DNA from: Oceanihabitans gracilariae
GTDB lineage: Bacteria > Bacteroidota > Bacteroidia > Flavobacteriales > Flavobacteriaceae
Direction: 5' to 3'
Length of the DNA stretch: 64,000 nt
NCBI RefSeq assembly: GCF_042684485.1
Contig: NZ_JBHULM010000011.1
Span: 558,001 to 622,000, forward strand
Shown one piece after another: positions 1 to 7,898 of the stretch. The position numbers and the translations under genes are program-made. Under the pieces are notes generated by a model, which ran no database searches, was not told the DNA's origin, and worked only from the letters and a program-made list of their open reading frames with translations. Position 1 is the stretch's first letter. Each line of letters begins with the position of its first letter.

Positions 1-509
1 TGAATTTCGGGATTATTTATGGTGTATCTGCATTCGGACTAAGTAACCAAACCGATTTATCACGTGGTGAAGCCAAAGAGCTTATAGACACCTATTATGA
101 AACCTACCCAAAACTAAAACAATACATGAGTACACAGGTAGATTTTGCTCGTGATCATGGTTATGTAAAAACGGTTTTAGATAGAAGACGTTACCTAAAA
201 GATATTCACTCTAGAAACGCCATGGTACGTAGTGCTGCAGAGCGTAATGCAGTAAATGCACCAATACAAGGTAGTGCGGCAGATATTATTAAAATTGCCA
301 TGATTAATATTTATAACAAACTAGAGGCTGGTAACTACAAAACCAAAATGCTACTGCAAGTGCATGATGAATTGGTTTTTGATGTGTATAAACCAGAACT
401 AGAAGAAATGACAAAGCTTATTAAAACCGAAATGGAAAATGCCTTTACACTAGATGTACCATTGGATGTGGAAGTAGATACTGGACTGAATTGGTTGGAG
501 GCGCATTAA
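1..509 (+). CDS. polA: DNA polymerase I, C-terminal part (cut by window start)
   Basis: Family A DNA polymerase, used in Okazaki fragment processing and repair. The open frame runs from base 3 and begins inside polymerase motif B: the first residues read NFGIIYGVSAFGL, which is the O-helix/finger motif. Motif C follows as LQVHDELVFDV, carrying the catalytic HDE. The stop is at 507-509, close behind the palm domain, as expected for PolA. The first in-frame ATG (126) is internal and is not the gene start. Everything upstream (5' nuclease, 3'-5' exonuclease domain, most of the palm) lies outside the window. The gene marks the conserved chromosomal flank of the restriction island that follows. 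Confidence 0.97.
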   Translation, partial: NFGIIYGVSAFGLSNQTDLSRGEAKELIDTYYETYPKLKQYMSTQVDFARDHGYVKTVLDRRRYLKDIHSRNAMVRSAAERNAVNAPIQGSAADIIKIAMINIYNKLEAGNYKTKMLLQVHDELVFDVYKPELEEMTKLIKTEMENAFTLDVPLDVEVDTGLNWLEAH

Positions 510-572
510 ACCACTCATTATTTAAAACTAAAAAACTATAAGTGTATTTTTACACATAACCATATAACAAGT

Positions 573-1463
573 ATGTCAACTAAAGCTGCAAAACCATTTT
601 TAAAATGGGCTGGAGGAAAAACTCAATTAATTGATGAAATTAAAAATCAATTACCAGAAAACATTATAGATAGACCTTTTACATTCATAGAACCTTTTGT
701 AGGAAGTGGAGCTATCCTTTTTTGGATGTTAGAACAATTTCCAAATATGCAAAACGCAATAATTAACGACATTAATAAAGACCTAACAGACTGCTATTTA
801 ACCATTAAAAACGATGTCACTAATCTTATAGAACTACTATACGAATGGCAAGAAGAATACTATCAAATATCTGAGATAGAAGCAGACAAAAAAGAATATT
901 ATTACGAAAAAAGAAGTCTTTTTAATTCAAGAACCCAAGAACAAACAACCCATAGTGCACTTTTTATATTTTTAAACAGAACCTGCTTTAATGGTTTATT
1001 TAGAGTGAATAAAAAAAATGAATTTAATGTACCTATCGGAAGTTATAAAAAACCATTAATTTGTAACGAAGAAAACTTATTAGCAGTTTCTGAAGTTTTA
1101 CAAAGAGTAGAAATACTAAATGGAGATTATACCGAAACTTTAAATCATGCAACCAACAATACTTTTTTCTATTTCGACCCTCCTTACAAACCATTAAGTA
1201 ATACATCTAGTTTTAACTCGTATGCTAAAGATGATTTTAATGATGAAGAACAAATACGTTTAAGAGATTTTTGTATAGAATTAAACAACCAAAACCATCA
1301 ATGGATTTTAAGCAACTCGGATGTTAAAGGAAAAAATCCTGACGATAACTTTTTTGACGATCTTTATGCTGATTTTAATATATACAGAGTGGATGCTAGA
1401 AGAAGCATAAACGCTAATGCTAAAAAAAGGGGTAAATTAAAAGAGCTATTAATCACTAATTAA
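573..1463 (+). CDS. DNA adenine N6-methyltransferase, DpnM/Dam (D12) class, probable GATC specificity
   Basis: Transfers a methyl group from S-adenosylmethionine to adenine. It is an alpha-type D12 enzyme: the N-terminal motif PFLKWAGGKTQLI (residues 8-20) and the SAM motif FVGSG (42-46) come first, and the catalytic DPPY is at 202-205. Its 296 residues are normal for the DpnM/Dam family. A probable -7 element (TATTTTTA) lies just upstream and the start is the only good ATG. The next gene begins 9 bp after the stop and the DpnII-like nuclease is third in line, so this is most likely the protective methylase of a GATC system. GATC is inferred from family and partner, not seen directly. Confidence 0.93.
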   Translation: MSTKAAKPFLKWAGGKTQLIDEIKNQLPENIIDRPFTFIEPFVGSGAILFWMLEQFPNMQNAIINDINKDLTDCYLTIKNDVTNLIELLYEWQEEYYQISEIEADKKEYYYEKRSLFNSRTQEQTTHSALFIFLNRTCFNGLFRVNKKNEFNVPIGSYKKPLICNEENLLAVSEVLQRVEILNGDYTETLNHATNNTFFYFDPPYKPLSNTSSFNSYAKDDFNDEEQIRLRDFCIELNNQNHQWILSNSDVKGKNPDDNFFDDLYADFNIYRVDARRSINANAKKRGKLKELLITN

Positions 1464-1472
1464 AAAACAAAT

Positions 1473-3821
1473 ATGAATGAAAAACAGAAGACTCAAATTC
1501 TAGGTAAATTAATTTCTGATAACCAATTAAATACTGAGAGAAGAAAAAGAAAAAACATTTACGAATTTGAAACAATACCTGTTAAAGATGATGAGCATAG
1601 GGAGTCTGTAAAAAAAGAATATGAAGAAAAAGGATGGGTATTTGATAGAGATTATAGTAAGTCTATTAAAATGAAAACACTGAAAAGTCACGATTTAACT
1701 TTTGAAAACAAAGTTTGGGTGATGATTTCAAATTTAGGTTTTGATTTCCTTAATCAAGATAGAAGTTTTGTACTTCCTTACGACGATGATAATACACAAC
1801 AAATAGATGTTTTTGCAAAGGATAATGAATGTGCAATTTATGTAGAATGTAAATCTTCAAAAGAAAGAAAAAGAGGTAATTTCAAACAGTTACTAGAAAG
1901 TTGGGAAACAAAAAAAAGAGGGATTGAAAATTCAATTAACAAACTATTTTCACCGACAAAATTGAAAAAGAAGTTTATCCTAGCGACTGAAAATCAAACG
2001 ATTTCTGATGTTGATTTAGAAAGATTAGAAGCTCTAGGTGGTATTCATTTTGATGAAGAAACTATTGACTATTATCTAGACATGTTTAAAGAACTAGGGT
2101 CTGCTGCTAAGTACCAGTTTTTGGGGTCATTATTTGCGGGTACTACAATTCCAGAACTAAAAAACAAGATTCCAGCCATTACCGGTAAAATGGGTGGACA
2201 TTTATATTATTCATTTTCTATAGAGCCAGAAAAGTTGTTAAAAATTGGTTATGTCTTACATAGAAATAAGGCGAATAACAATATGATGCCAACGTATCAA
2301 AGAGTTATAAAAAAAAGTAGGCTAAGATCGGTTTCAGAATTTATTGAAAATGAAGAGAGCCCTGGGTTTTTTCCTAATTCAATAATAATTAATATTGAAA
2401 CAAAAAGAAAATTAAAATGGGAGCCGGCTAATACCCAAGTGGAGGATGCTATTTCAAATATTGGAGTATTATATTTACCTAAAGAATATAAAAGCGCATA
2501 CATAATAGATGGTCAACATAGGCTATATGGTTATGCATCATCTAAATATAAATCAACAAACTCAATTCCTGTTGTTGCTTTTGTTAACCTTAGTAAAACA
2601 GAACAGGTTGATTTATTTATGCAAATAAATGAAAATCAAAAAGCGGTACCAAAAACCTTAAGAGATACTCTTAATGCAGACTTAAAATGGAGTTCAAAAA
2701 ATTTAAAAGAACAAATGCAAGCTATTTGTTCAAGAATTGCAATTTCTTTAGGTGAAGATAAAGATTCACCTTTTTTTAATTATATCTCTATTGGTGAGGA
2801 CAAAAGGATTTTAACAACTACCGCATTTGGTATTGGTATAAAAAAAACTAAGTTTCTAGGGAAGGTTTCTAAAACTGAAATAGAAGAAACAGGTATTTTT
2901 TATAAAGGAGATTTGGATGTAGCTTTCTTTCTTATGAAAAGATATCTGAAAGACTGCTTTCAATATCTTTATGAAAATCTTGAATTTGATTTTTTAAAGG
3001 GTAAGGATAGTTTCCTTTTTGTTAACAAAGGTATTACCTCAACAATTATGCTTTTGAGTGATATACTTTTAACTATAGAAAGTAAACAATCGCTATTAAT
3101 GAATAAAACGAATCTATTAACAATTATAGATTCATCAAAACATTATTTAGACGGTCTTATCGATTTTGTCGTAAACATAGATACTCCAAATAAAGAAAAG
3201 TTAATGAGAGAGAAAGGTGCAGGAGCTCCTGTCATCTATTGGCGTCAATTCCAACTTGCAGTTAGAGATAAAAACCCTCACTTTAGTCCAGAAGGGTTAG
3301 ATGATTATATCAAAAGACAAGAAAGGCAATTAAATAATAAAACATACAATTACATTAAAGATATTGAGATTTTCTTAAAAGAGGACTTTAAAAAAGAATT
3401 AATTGAGAAACTAACAGATGAGTGGGCATGGAAAAAAGGTGTTCCAGAAAAAGTTCAAGATAGAGCTGAAGAATTAATGCGTAAAAAGAATAGAGAAAGG
3501 TCTAAAGAGGAGGAAACAACAGAATGGGATAATCTAAACTTAATTCATTATGAACAAATTGCTTCGCAAAATTGGTCTAGAATAAATCCAGACACTGGTA
3601 AAAGGGAGAAGTTTATGGAAATAAACTATACGCTACCTGGTACTGAAAAAAGCAACAAAAAAGAACAATTAGCTTGGTTTAATAAAATTAATCTTATAAG
3701 AAATATAGTTTCACACGTCTCTGGTGATCAAATTACAGATGAACAATTTGAACTTGTTGAAAAAATTCATAAATGGTTAGTGAAAAAAGAAATTAGAAAC
3801 AGTTTACAGGAAAATTTATGA
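1473..3821 (+). CDS. Three-part defence protein: PD-(D/E)XK-like region, DGQHR (DndB-like) domain, C-terminal HEPN-like motif
   Basis: The 782-residue protein sits between the methylase and endonuclease genes of a DpnII-type system. Residues about 75-130 look like a PD-(D/E)XK nuclease core: E78, D112 in QQIDVFAK, and E125/K127 in YVECKSS. Residues about 230-420 are a DGQHR domain (DGQHR at 346-350, preceded by a YQR element), the family of DndB. The C-terminus has NLIRNIVSH, giving R743 and H748 in the Rx4H spacing of HEPN ribonucleases, followed by a last amphipathic helix. DGQHR proteins are known from defence islands; activity of either putative nuclease region is inferred. It overlaps the next gene by 4 bp (ATGA), so the two are translationally coupled. 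Confidence 0.82.
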   Translation: MNEKQKTQILGKLISDNQLNTERRKRKNIYEFETIPVKDDEHRESVKKEYEEKGWVFDRDYSKSIKMKTLKSHDLTFENKVWVMISNLGFDFLNQDRSFVLPYDDDNTQQIDVFAKDNECAIYVECKSSKERKRGNFKQLLESWETKKRGIENSINKLFSPTKLKKKFILATENQTISDVDLERLEALGGIHFDEETIDYYLDMFKELGSAAKYQFLGSLFAGTTIPELKNKIPAITGKMGGHLYYSFSIEPEKLLKIGYVLHRNKANNNMMPTYQRVIKKSRLRSVSEFIENEESPGFFPNSIIINIETKRKLKWEPANTQVEDAISNIGVLYLPKEYKSAYIIDGQHRLYGYASSKYKSTNSIPVVAFVNLSKTEQVDLFMQINENQKAVPKTLRDTLNADLKWSSKNLKEQMQAICSRIAISLGEDKDSPFFNYISIGEDKRILTTTAFGIGIKKTKFLGKVSKTEIEETGIFYKGDLDVAFFLMKRYLKDCFQYLYENLEFDFLKGKDSFLFVNKGITSTIMLLSDILLTIESKQSLLMNKTNLLTIIDSSKHYLDGLIDFVVNIDTPNKEKLMREKGAGAPVIYWRQFQLAVRDKNPHFSPEGLDDYIKRQERQLNNKTYNYIKDIEIFLKEDFKKELIEKLTDEWAWKKGVPEKVQDRAEELMRKKNRERSKEEETTEWDNLNLIHYEQIASQNWSRINPDTGKREKFMEINYTLPGTEKSNKKEQLAWFNKINLIRNIVSHVSGDQITDEQFELVEKIHKWLVKKEIRNSLQENL

Positions 3822-4732
3822 AAAAACTAACCAATCTATTAGATTTTAATTCAGACGATGAATTATTTGACTATATCATATCAACCTTAAAACTAAAAGG
3901 AATCACCCAATGGGATTACTTTGTGAAATGGGAAAAAGTTCATAATAATATTGAACCACACGAAGTTGAATTGAATATTTTAAATGTTCTAATTGGTAAA
4001 GAAAATATTAAGGAAGAACTAACTAAATTAATACTTCAATATCCAAAGGTTGTAAATGTAATACCAATTCTATTAGCTATTAGATTTAAAACCAAAAAGG
4101 AACAAAAAATAAACATAGTTTCTGACCTTAAAACATTTCAATACGACCATTTTGATTTATCTATAAAAGCACCTAATCAACAGGAAGCAGAAAGCATATC
4201 CACTTTTTTTATGGGTTGCGGTTTAGGTGATTTAATAAAAGATAAAAGAGTAAAAAATTTAGTAGATTATGCTACAGGTGTAGAAGTTGGCCTAGATAGT
4301 AATGGAAGAAAAAACAGAGGAGGCCATCAAATGGAGAATGCTGTTGAGTTTTACATTAATGAAGTTTGTCAAGAACTGAATTTATCATACTTAAAAGAAG
4401 CCAATGCAACAGCCATTAAGAGTGCTTGGGGTATTGAATTAGCGGTAGATAAATCTTCTCGTAGATTAGATTATGTTATCAATAATAATGGTAAACTTTA
4501 CTTTTTTGAAGTTAATTTCTATAATAGCGGTGGTTCTAAACTAAAATCTACAGCTACAGAATATGTAAATATGAATCAATATTGGAATGCACAAAATATT
4601 GAGTTTATTTGGATAACAGATGGAGCAGGTTGGTTAAGTGCTGTTCTACCATTAAGAGAGTACTTTGACAAAGCAGAATACTTGCTAAACCTAGAAATGC
4701 TGAAAAACGGGATTCTTAAGAAACTTATATAA
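3818..4732 (+). CDS. Type II restriction endonuclease, DpnII/MboI family (GATC)
   Basis: Cleaves unmethylated GATC DNA in characterised relatives. The 304 residues match the DpnII/MboI size. The C-terminal half carries the family signature GGHQMENAVEFYI, then RRLDYVI and YFFEVNFYNSGGSKL. These contain the D...E-x-N version of the catalytic core that MboI-type enzymes use in place of the usual ExK, followed by the GGSKL loop and a conserved helix (EYVNMNQYW). The start overlaps the stop of the DGQHR gene. Canonical DpnII loci carry a second methylase (DpnA) in the middle position; here the DGQHR fusion takes that place, while a DpnA-like enzyme lies 1.9 kb further on. Confidence 0.92.
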   Translation: MKKLTNLLDFNSDDELFDYIISTLKLKGITQWDYFVKWEKVHNNIEPHEVELNILNVLIGKENIKEELTKLILQYPKVVNVIPILLAIRFKTKKEQKINIVSDLKTFQYDHFDLSIKAPNQQEAESISTFFMGCGLGDLIKDKRVKNLVDYATGVEVGLDSNGRKNRGGHQMENAVEFYINEVCQELNLSYLKEANATAIKSAWGIELAVDKSSRRLDYVINNNGKLYFFEVNFYNSGGSKLKSTATEYVNMNQYWNAQNIEFIWITDGAGWLSAVLPLREYFDKAEYLLNLEMLKNGILKKLI

Positions 4733-4785
4733 AAAAGTTAGAATAAAAATTAGCTAAAGCTATAAATTTACAATACAAACAAATT

Positions 4786-5037
4786 ATGGCATGCAAAAAA
4801 GAACATTCAGAAACTGATGTTATTGTAAGCGATTTACCAATAGACCAAGGTGGTGCAGGTCGTCATAAATGTGCCGCGTACGCATATGAAATTGGCTATC
4901 AACATGGTTTAGAAAGAAGTGAAAACATAAATTTAGGTGACACACTTGATAGTTTAGTCGAAAGTCAAAAAGGACAAAGAAGACACAAAAGTCCTCATGC
5001 AGCATATGCTTTAGGCTATTTAAATGGTGTTAGATAA
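4786..5037 (+). CDS. Small tandem-repeat protein of unknown function
   Basis: I do not recognise a characterised family. The 83-residue protein is built from two related segments: RHKCAAYAYEIGYQHG (26-41) and RHKSPHAAYALGYLNG (66-81), separated by a short linker. Both have an RHK start, an alanine/tyrosine-rich middle and a GYxxG end, suggesting two copies of a small helical unit. There is no signal peptide or membrane span. It lies 53 bp after the DpnII-like gene on the same strand and ahead of a strong terminator, so it probably closes the restriction operon. It could be a small accessory or regulatory protein of the system, but that is guilt by association. The internal repeat supports it as a real gene. 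Confidence 0.7.
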   Translation: MACKKEHSETDVIVSDLPIDQGGAGRHKCAAYAYEIGYQHGLERSENINLGDTLDSLVESQKGQRRHKSPHAAYALGYLNGVR

Positions 5038-5077
5038 AGTTATAAATAGTACTTAATCCTATTTTAAATCTAAACAT

Positions 5078-5120
5078 AAATCCATTGTAGCTCCTTATAG
5101 GAACACAATGGATTTCTTTT
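5078..5120 (+). terminator. Rho-independent terminator after the GATC restriction operon
   Basis: An 11-bp perfect stem (AAATCCATTGT at 5078-5088 with ACAATGGATTT at 5105-5115) is followed by CTTTT. It stands 40 bp after the small repeat protein and ends the plus-strand operon. Confidence 0.8.
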
Positions 5121-5161
5121 AAATGCTGACAGTTTTTTATTAAAAAAGGAGATTTCAGCTA

Positions 5162-5213
5162 AAAAATAATCTCTTTTTGATTCAAAAATATTAAAGTTAA
5201 AACCAAAGAGATT
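5162..5213 (-). terminator. Terminator of the minus-strand nuclease operon
   Basis: Read on the minus strand, AATCTCTTT (5205-5213) pairs with AAAGAGATT (5168-5176) across a 28-nt loop and is followed by ATTTTTT. It lies about 50 bp beyond the stop of the minus-strand nuclease gene. The long loop makes it a moderate candidate. Confidence 0.5.
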
Positions 5214-5260
5214 AAGATTTCAAATATGACGTTTGAATTACATAATGATACATCTAAAAA

Positions 5261-5779
5261 CTAAAGACCTAATTCACTTAGAGGTAAATCAACAATAAAA
5301 TACTTACAACCTACACTTTCAATATAATCAAATACATCTTGAAATACAGGCTGATCAAACCAATCATTCAACACGTAATAATACTCTACTTCAAAATCTA
5401 GCCCATCAAAAAGTTTGATATACTGTTTTTTCTTAAAATCACATGTTTGCAATTTCTCTGCTACTGAACCACTGCCAGCTTGATATTTCTTTTCTATTAT
5501 ATATATTGTATTCCCTACAAGTAACGCGCCATCAGGTAATAGCTTCGCAGATATCCTATTTCTATAATCAATTCCTTTAGGTTCTAATAATTTCTTATAC
5601 AAACCGTGTTTTTCAAAATATCTTGCAATTACTTCACCATCTTTATACACCTTATCATTATTTAAGACATAGTCAGGATGTGCAATTATAGCATCTCTTA
5701 AATCTGCTCTAGCTTCAAATTTAAGCCCATTAAGATTTGTTCTTGAACCTCCGCCTACAGTATTTGGTATTCTTGGCAT
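5261..5779 (-). CDS. PD-(D/E)XK nuclease, probable type II restriction endonuclease
   Basis: The 172-residue protein has a clear PD-(D/E)XK arrangement: E22 in NGLKFE, PD at 82-83 in LLPDG, then strand IIEKKYQ with E96 and K98. After it come a GS(V)AEKLQTC segment and FKKKQY, which recur in small type II endonucleases of this fold. I recognise the pattern but cannot name the recognition site. It is last in a minus-strand run of three genes (HTH, unknown, nuclease); the upstream gene stops 1 bp before this ATG, so they are co-transcribed and probably coupled. The diverging methylase across the HTH promoter is the likely protective partner. Confidence 0.78.
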   Translation of the reverse strand: MPRIPNTVGGGSRTNLNGLKFEARADLRDAIIAHPDYVLNNDKVYKDGEVIARYFEKHGLYKKLLEPKGIDYRNRISAKLLPDGALLVGNTIYIIEKKYQAGSGSVAEKLQTCDFKKKQYIKLFDGLDFEVEYYYVLNDWFDQPVFQDVFDYIESVGCKYFIVDLPLSELGL

Positions 5780-5780
5780 A

Positions 5781-6320
5781 TTATATGTTTTTAATTGCGT
5801 TATAAAACATAGCTCGACCAGAATAATTCCAATAGGTTACATCTTGCTCTTCAAAAAGCCATTTTATACATTCTAATAATAATTCGCTAGAATGTCCTGT
5901 TATAAATGCAAGATGCATATTTATAGGATTTTTACAGTTATAAATCAATTCAACTTGAGTAATAAATGAATTATATAAAGTAGTGTTTTCCGTTTTTTTA
6001 TTTCTTAAATCTGCTAAAATATTCTCGTGAGTTGGCCTTGTACTTGCTCTTTTAGCGCTTCCTTTTTTATTTAGTAAGCCAGCATTAAAATTAGTATTCT
6101 CAACATTTAGAGTAAAATCGAAACCATTATTAAAATTTGCTGGACGACTTAAGTAAACTTTATTACCATTAGGTAAAACTCTAACAACATATTTGTATCT
6201 TGATGTGTTAGCTCCTTTTCCTGTTCCTGGATTTTCTTCTAAAAAAATAGTAATAATTTCTTTTCTAAATTCTTCTCTGTTTTGACTGAAATTCACTTCA
6301 GTTAAATCAACTTCAATCAT
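5781..6320 (-). CDS. Conserved-looking protein of unknown function in a restriction-modification operon
   Basis: I do not recognise this 179-residue protein. It is soluble by composition, with no signal peptide or membrane span. Visible segments are a basic/glycine stretch (GTGKGANTSRYKYVV, residues about 32-46), a central basic part (KKGSAKRASTRPTHEN) and a helical C-terminus ending WNYSGRAMFYNAI. The start overlaps the stop of the HTH gene (ATGA) and its stop abuts the nuclease start, so the three are one translational unit. It may be a second nuclease subunit, a DNA-recognition partner or a modulator. No catalytic motif can be assigned. Confidence 0.65.
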   Translation of the reverse strand: MIEVDLTEVNFSQNREEFRKEIITIFLEENPGTGKGANTSRYKYVVRVLPNGNKVYLSRPANFNNGFDFTLNVENTNFNAGLLNKKGSAKRASTRPTHENILADLRNKKTENTTLYNSFITQVELIYNCKNPINMHLAFITGHSSELLLECIKWLFEEQDVTYWNYSGRAMFYNAIKNI

Positions 6321-6544
6321 ATTTTATTTGTATTAATGAATAGTTCTTCGATTTTAACATCAAAAGCTAAAGCCATTCTTGCAATATTTTTCAAAGAGAT
6401 ATTGCGTTCTGCTCTTTCAATCATTCCTATATAAGTCCTATGAAAACCTGATTTAAAAGCAAGCTCTTCCTGACTCCAACCTTTTTCGTCTCGCAATTGT
6501 CTAATTTTATTACCGAATTCAACTAAAACATCATTTTTATTCAT
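6317..6544 (-). CDS. XRE-family HTH protein, probable restriction-modification controller (C protein)
   Basis: The 75-residue protein is almost entirely one helix-turn-helix domain: GNKIRQLRDEKGWSQEELA, then FHRTYIGMIERAERNIS and a final helix pair. Size and sequence fit C.BclI-type controller proteins, which delay endonuclease expression and control the methylase. It is first in the minus-strand run with the unknown gene and the nuclease, and diverges from the methylase gene across a 75-bp spacer holding a candidate operator. The controller role is inferred from this arrangement. Confidence 0.88.
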   Translation of the reverse strand: MNKNDVLVEFGNKIRQLRDEKGWSQEELAFKSGFHRTYIGMIERAERNISLKNIARMALAFDVKIEELFINTNKI

Positions 6545-6574
6545 AGCTCAAATATCAACTTTAACACACAATAA

Positions 6575-6594
6575 GTCTACAGACAATACGTATC
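6575..6594. promoter_or_regulatory. Candidate controller-protein binding site in the divergent R-M promoter region
   Basis: The spacer between the HTH gene and the methylase gene contains GTCT-AC-AGAC (6575-6584), an imperfect palindrome whose halves resemble GACT/AGTC C-boxes, followed at once by the 8-bp palindrome ATACGTAT (6587-6594). The position between divergent controller and methylase genes is right for an autoregulatory site. The assignment is inferred. Confidence 0.4.
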
Positions 6595-6608
6595 AAAATA
6601 AATCTCTC

Positions 6609-6616
6609 TATATTTG
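6609..6616 (+). promoter_or_regulatory. -7 promoter element of the beta-class methylase gene
   Basis: TATATTTG is an exact match to the Bacteroidota -7 consensus TAnnTTTG. It ends 3 bp before the ATG at 6620, so transcription would begin at or just inside the start codon and the mRNA would be leaderless or nearly so. No TTG -33 element is seen at the usual distance. Confidence 0.45.
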
Positions 6617-6619
6617 CAT

Positions 6620-7897
6620 ATGCTTAAACCATACTATAAATCCAAAGACAAAAAATTTTATCTTCTAAAAGGAGACACAATGGATTTGTTACCAAAAATC
6701 GACCATAAATTTGATATGGTTTTTGCAGATCCTCCGTATTTTTTATCTAATAATGGTTTATCTATACAAAGTGGTAAAATTGTTTCTGTAAACAAGGGTA
6801 AATGGGATAAATCGTATGGAACTGAATATATAAATGAATTTAACAGGCAATGGTTATCTAAAGTTAGAGACAATTTAAAAGATGATGGCACTATATGGAT
6901 TAGTGGTACTATGCACAATATTTTTAGTGTTGGCCAAATATTAACCGAATTAGGCTATAAAATATTAAATATAATTACATGGCAAAAGTCTAATCCTCCA
7001 CCAAATTTTTCTTGTCGTTTTTTCACACATTCAACAGAGCAAATTATTTGGGCTAGAAAACATGAAAAAGTACCTCATTACTTTAATTATGAGTTAATGA
7101 AACAGCTTAATGGTAATAAGCAAATGAAAGATGTTTGGAAATTACCTGCAATTGCTCCTTGGGAAAAAAGCTGCAAAAAACACCCAACACAAAAACCGTT
7201 ATCTGTTTTAACTCGTTTAATTTTAGCTTCTACAAAGCCTAATGCTTGGATATTAGATCCTTTTTCTGGTAGCAGTACAACTGGAATTGCTGCTAACTTA
7301 GCAAATAGACGTTTTTTAGGAATTGATAAAGAAAAAGAATACTTAGACATCAGTAAAAAAAGAAAACTAGAAATTGAAAACGAACAAACTGCTGAGTTAT
7401 ACCGTAAAAAAATAAGGGGCTTTACTACAAAAAAAGAGTATTCAAATTATTTAACTAAAGAACCACAGCCACAAATTAAAGTAGCTTTAGGATTTTGCAG
7501 AAAAAAAGATATTTCAAAATTAATTAAAAGTAATAAATTCTACTTCCACGCAATCGAACAAGGAAATGTTATTCAGGATTTCCCTTTAGGTATTACAGAA
7601 GCAAAATATCTATATACCTATCAAGGAGGTAGAAGTAATCCTTTGATATTTACAGGTCATTATGGTAAAATAAAAAACATTAAGCTAAAGCATAAATCTA
7701 AAATTGAAGGTAAAGAAAATTCAAAAACAGAGTATTATTATGAAATAATTATTGATGGTAAAATAATATTTAATGATAAATTAATTCAAAAGTTTAATCC
7801 TAAATCAATATTCGATAAAAACGATACAAGAAACATTAACCTATTGAAAAAATATCTACCCTCTATAACTTCATTAAATAAAGTTATAAGTAAGTAA
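6620..7897 (+). CDS. DNA adenine methyltransferase, beta class, DpnA-like, with unusual C-terminal extension
   Basis: An N6-adenine methylase in which the catalytic DPPY (37-40, in FDMVFADPPYFLSN) precedes the SAM motif DPFSGSST (213-220), so beta order. Segments such as VSVNKGKWDK, WISGTMHNIFSVG, ITWQKSNPPPNFSCR, FTHSTE and KHPTQKP closely resemble DpnA (M.DpnIIB) and related enzymes. DpnA-type proteins end soon after the SAM motif. This one continues for about 170 residues (255-425) with a lysine- and tyrosine-rich region I cannot assign. The ATG at 6620 is preferred to a TTG two codons upstream that falls inside the promoter box. It diverges from the controller-nuclease run and nearly abuts convergent ygiQ. 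Confidence 0.87.
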   Translation: MLKPYYKSKDKKFYLLKGDTMDLLPKIDHKFDMVFADPPYFLSNNGLSIQSGKIVSVNKGKWDKSYGTEYINEFNRQWLSKVRDNLKDDGTIWISGTMHNIFSVGQILTELGYKILNIITWQKSNPPPNFSCRFFTHSTEQIIWARKHEKVPHYFNYELMKQLNGNKQMKDVWKLPAIAPWEKSCKKHPTQKPLSVLTRLILASTKPNAWILDPFSGSSTTGIAANLANRRFLGIDKEKEYLDISKKRKLEIENEQTAELYRKKIRGFTTKKEYSNYLTKEPQPQIKVALGFCRKKDISKLIKSNKFYFHAIEQGNVIQDFPLGITEAKYLYTYQGGRSNPLIFTGHYGKIKNIKLKHKSKIEGKENSKTEYYYEIIIDGKIIFNDKLIQKFNPKSIFDKNDTRNINLLKKYLPSITSLNKVISK

Positions 7898-7898
7898 C

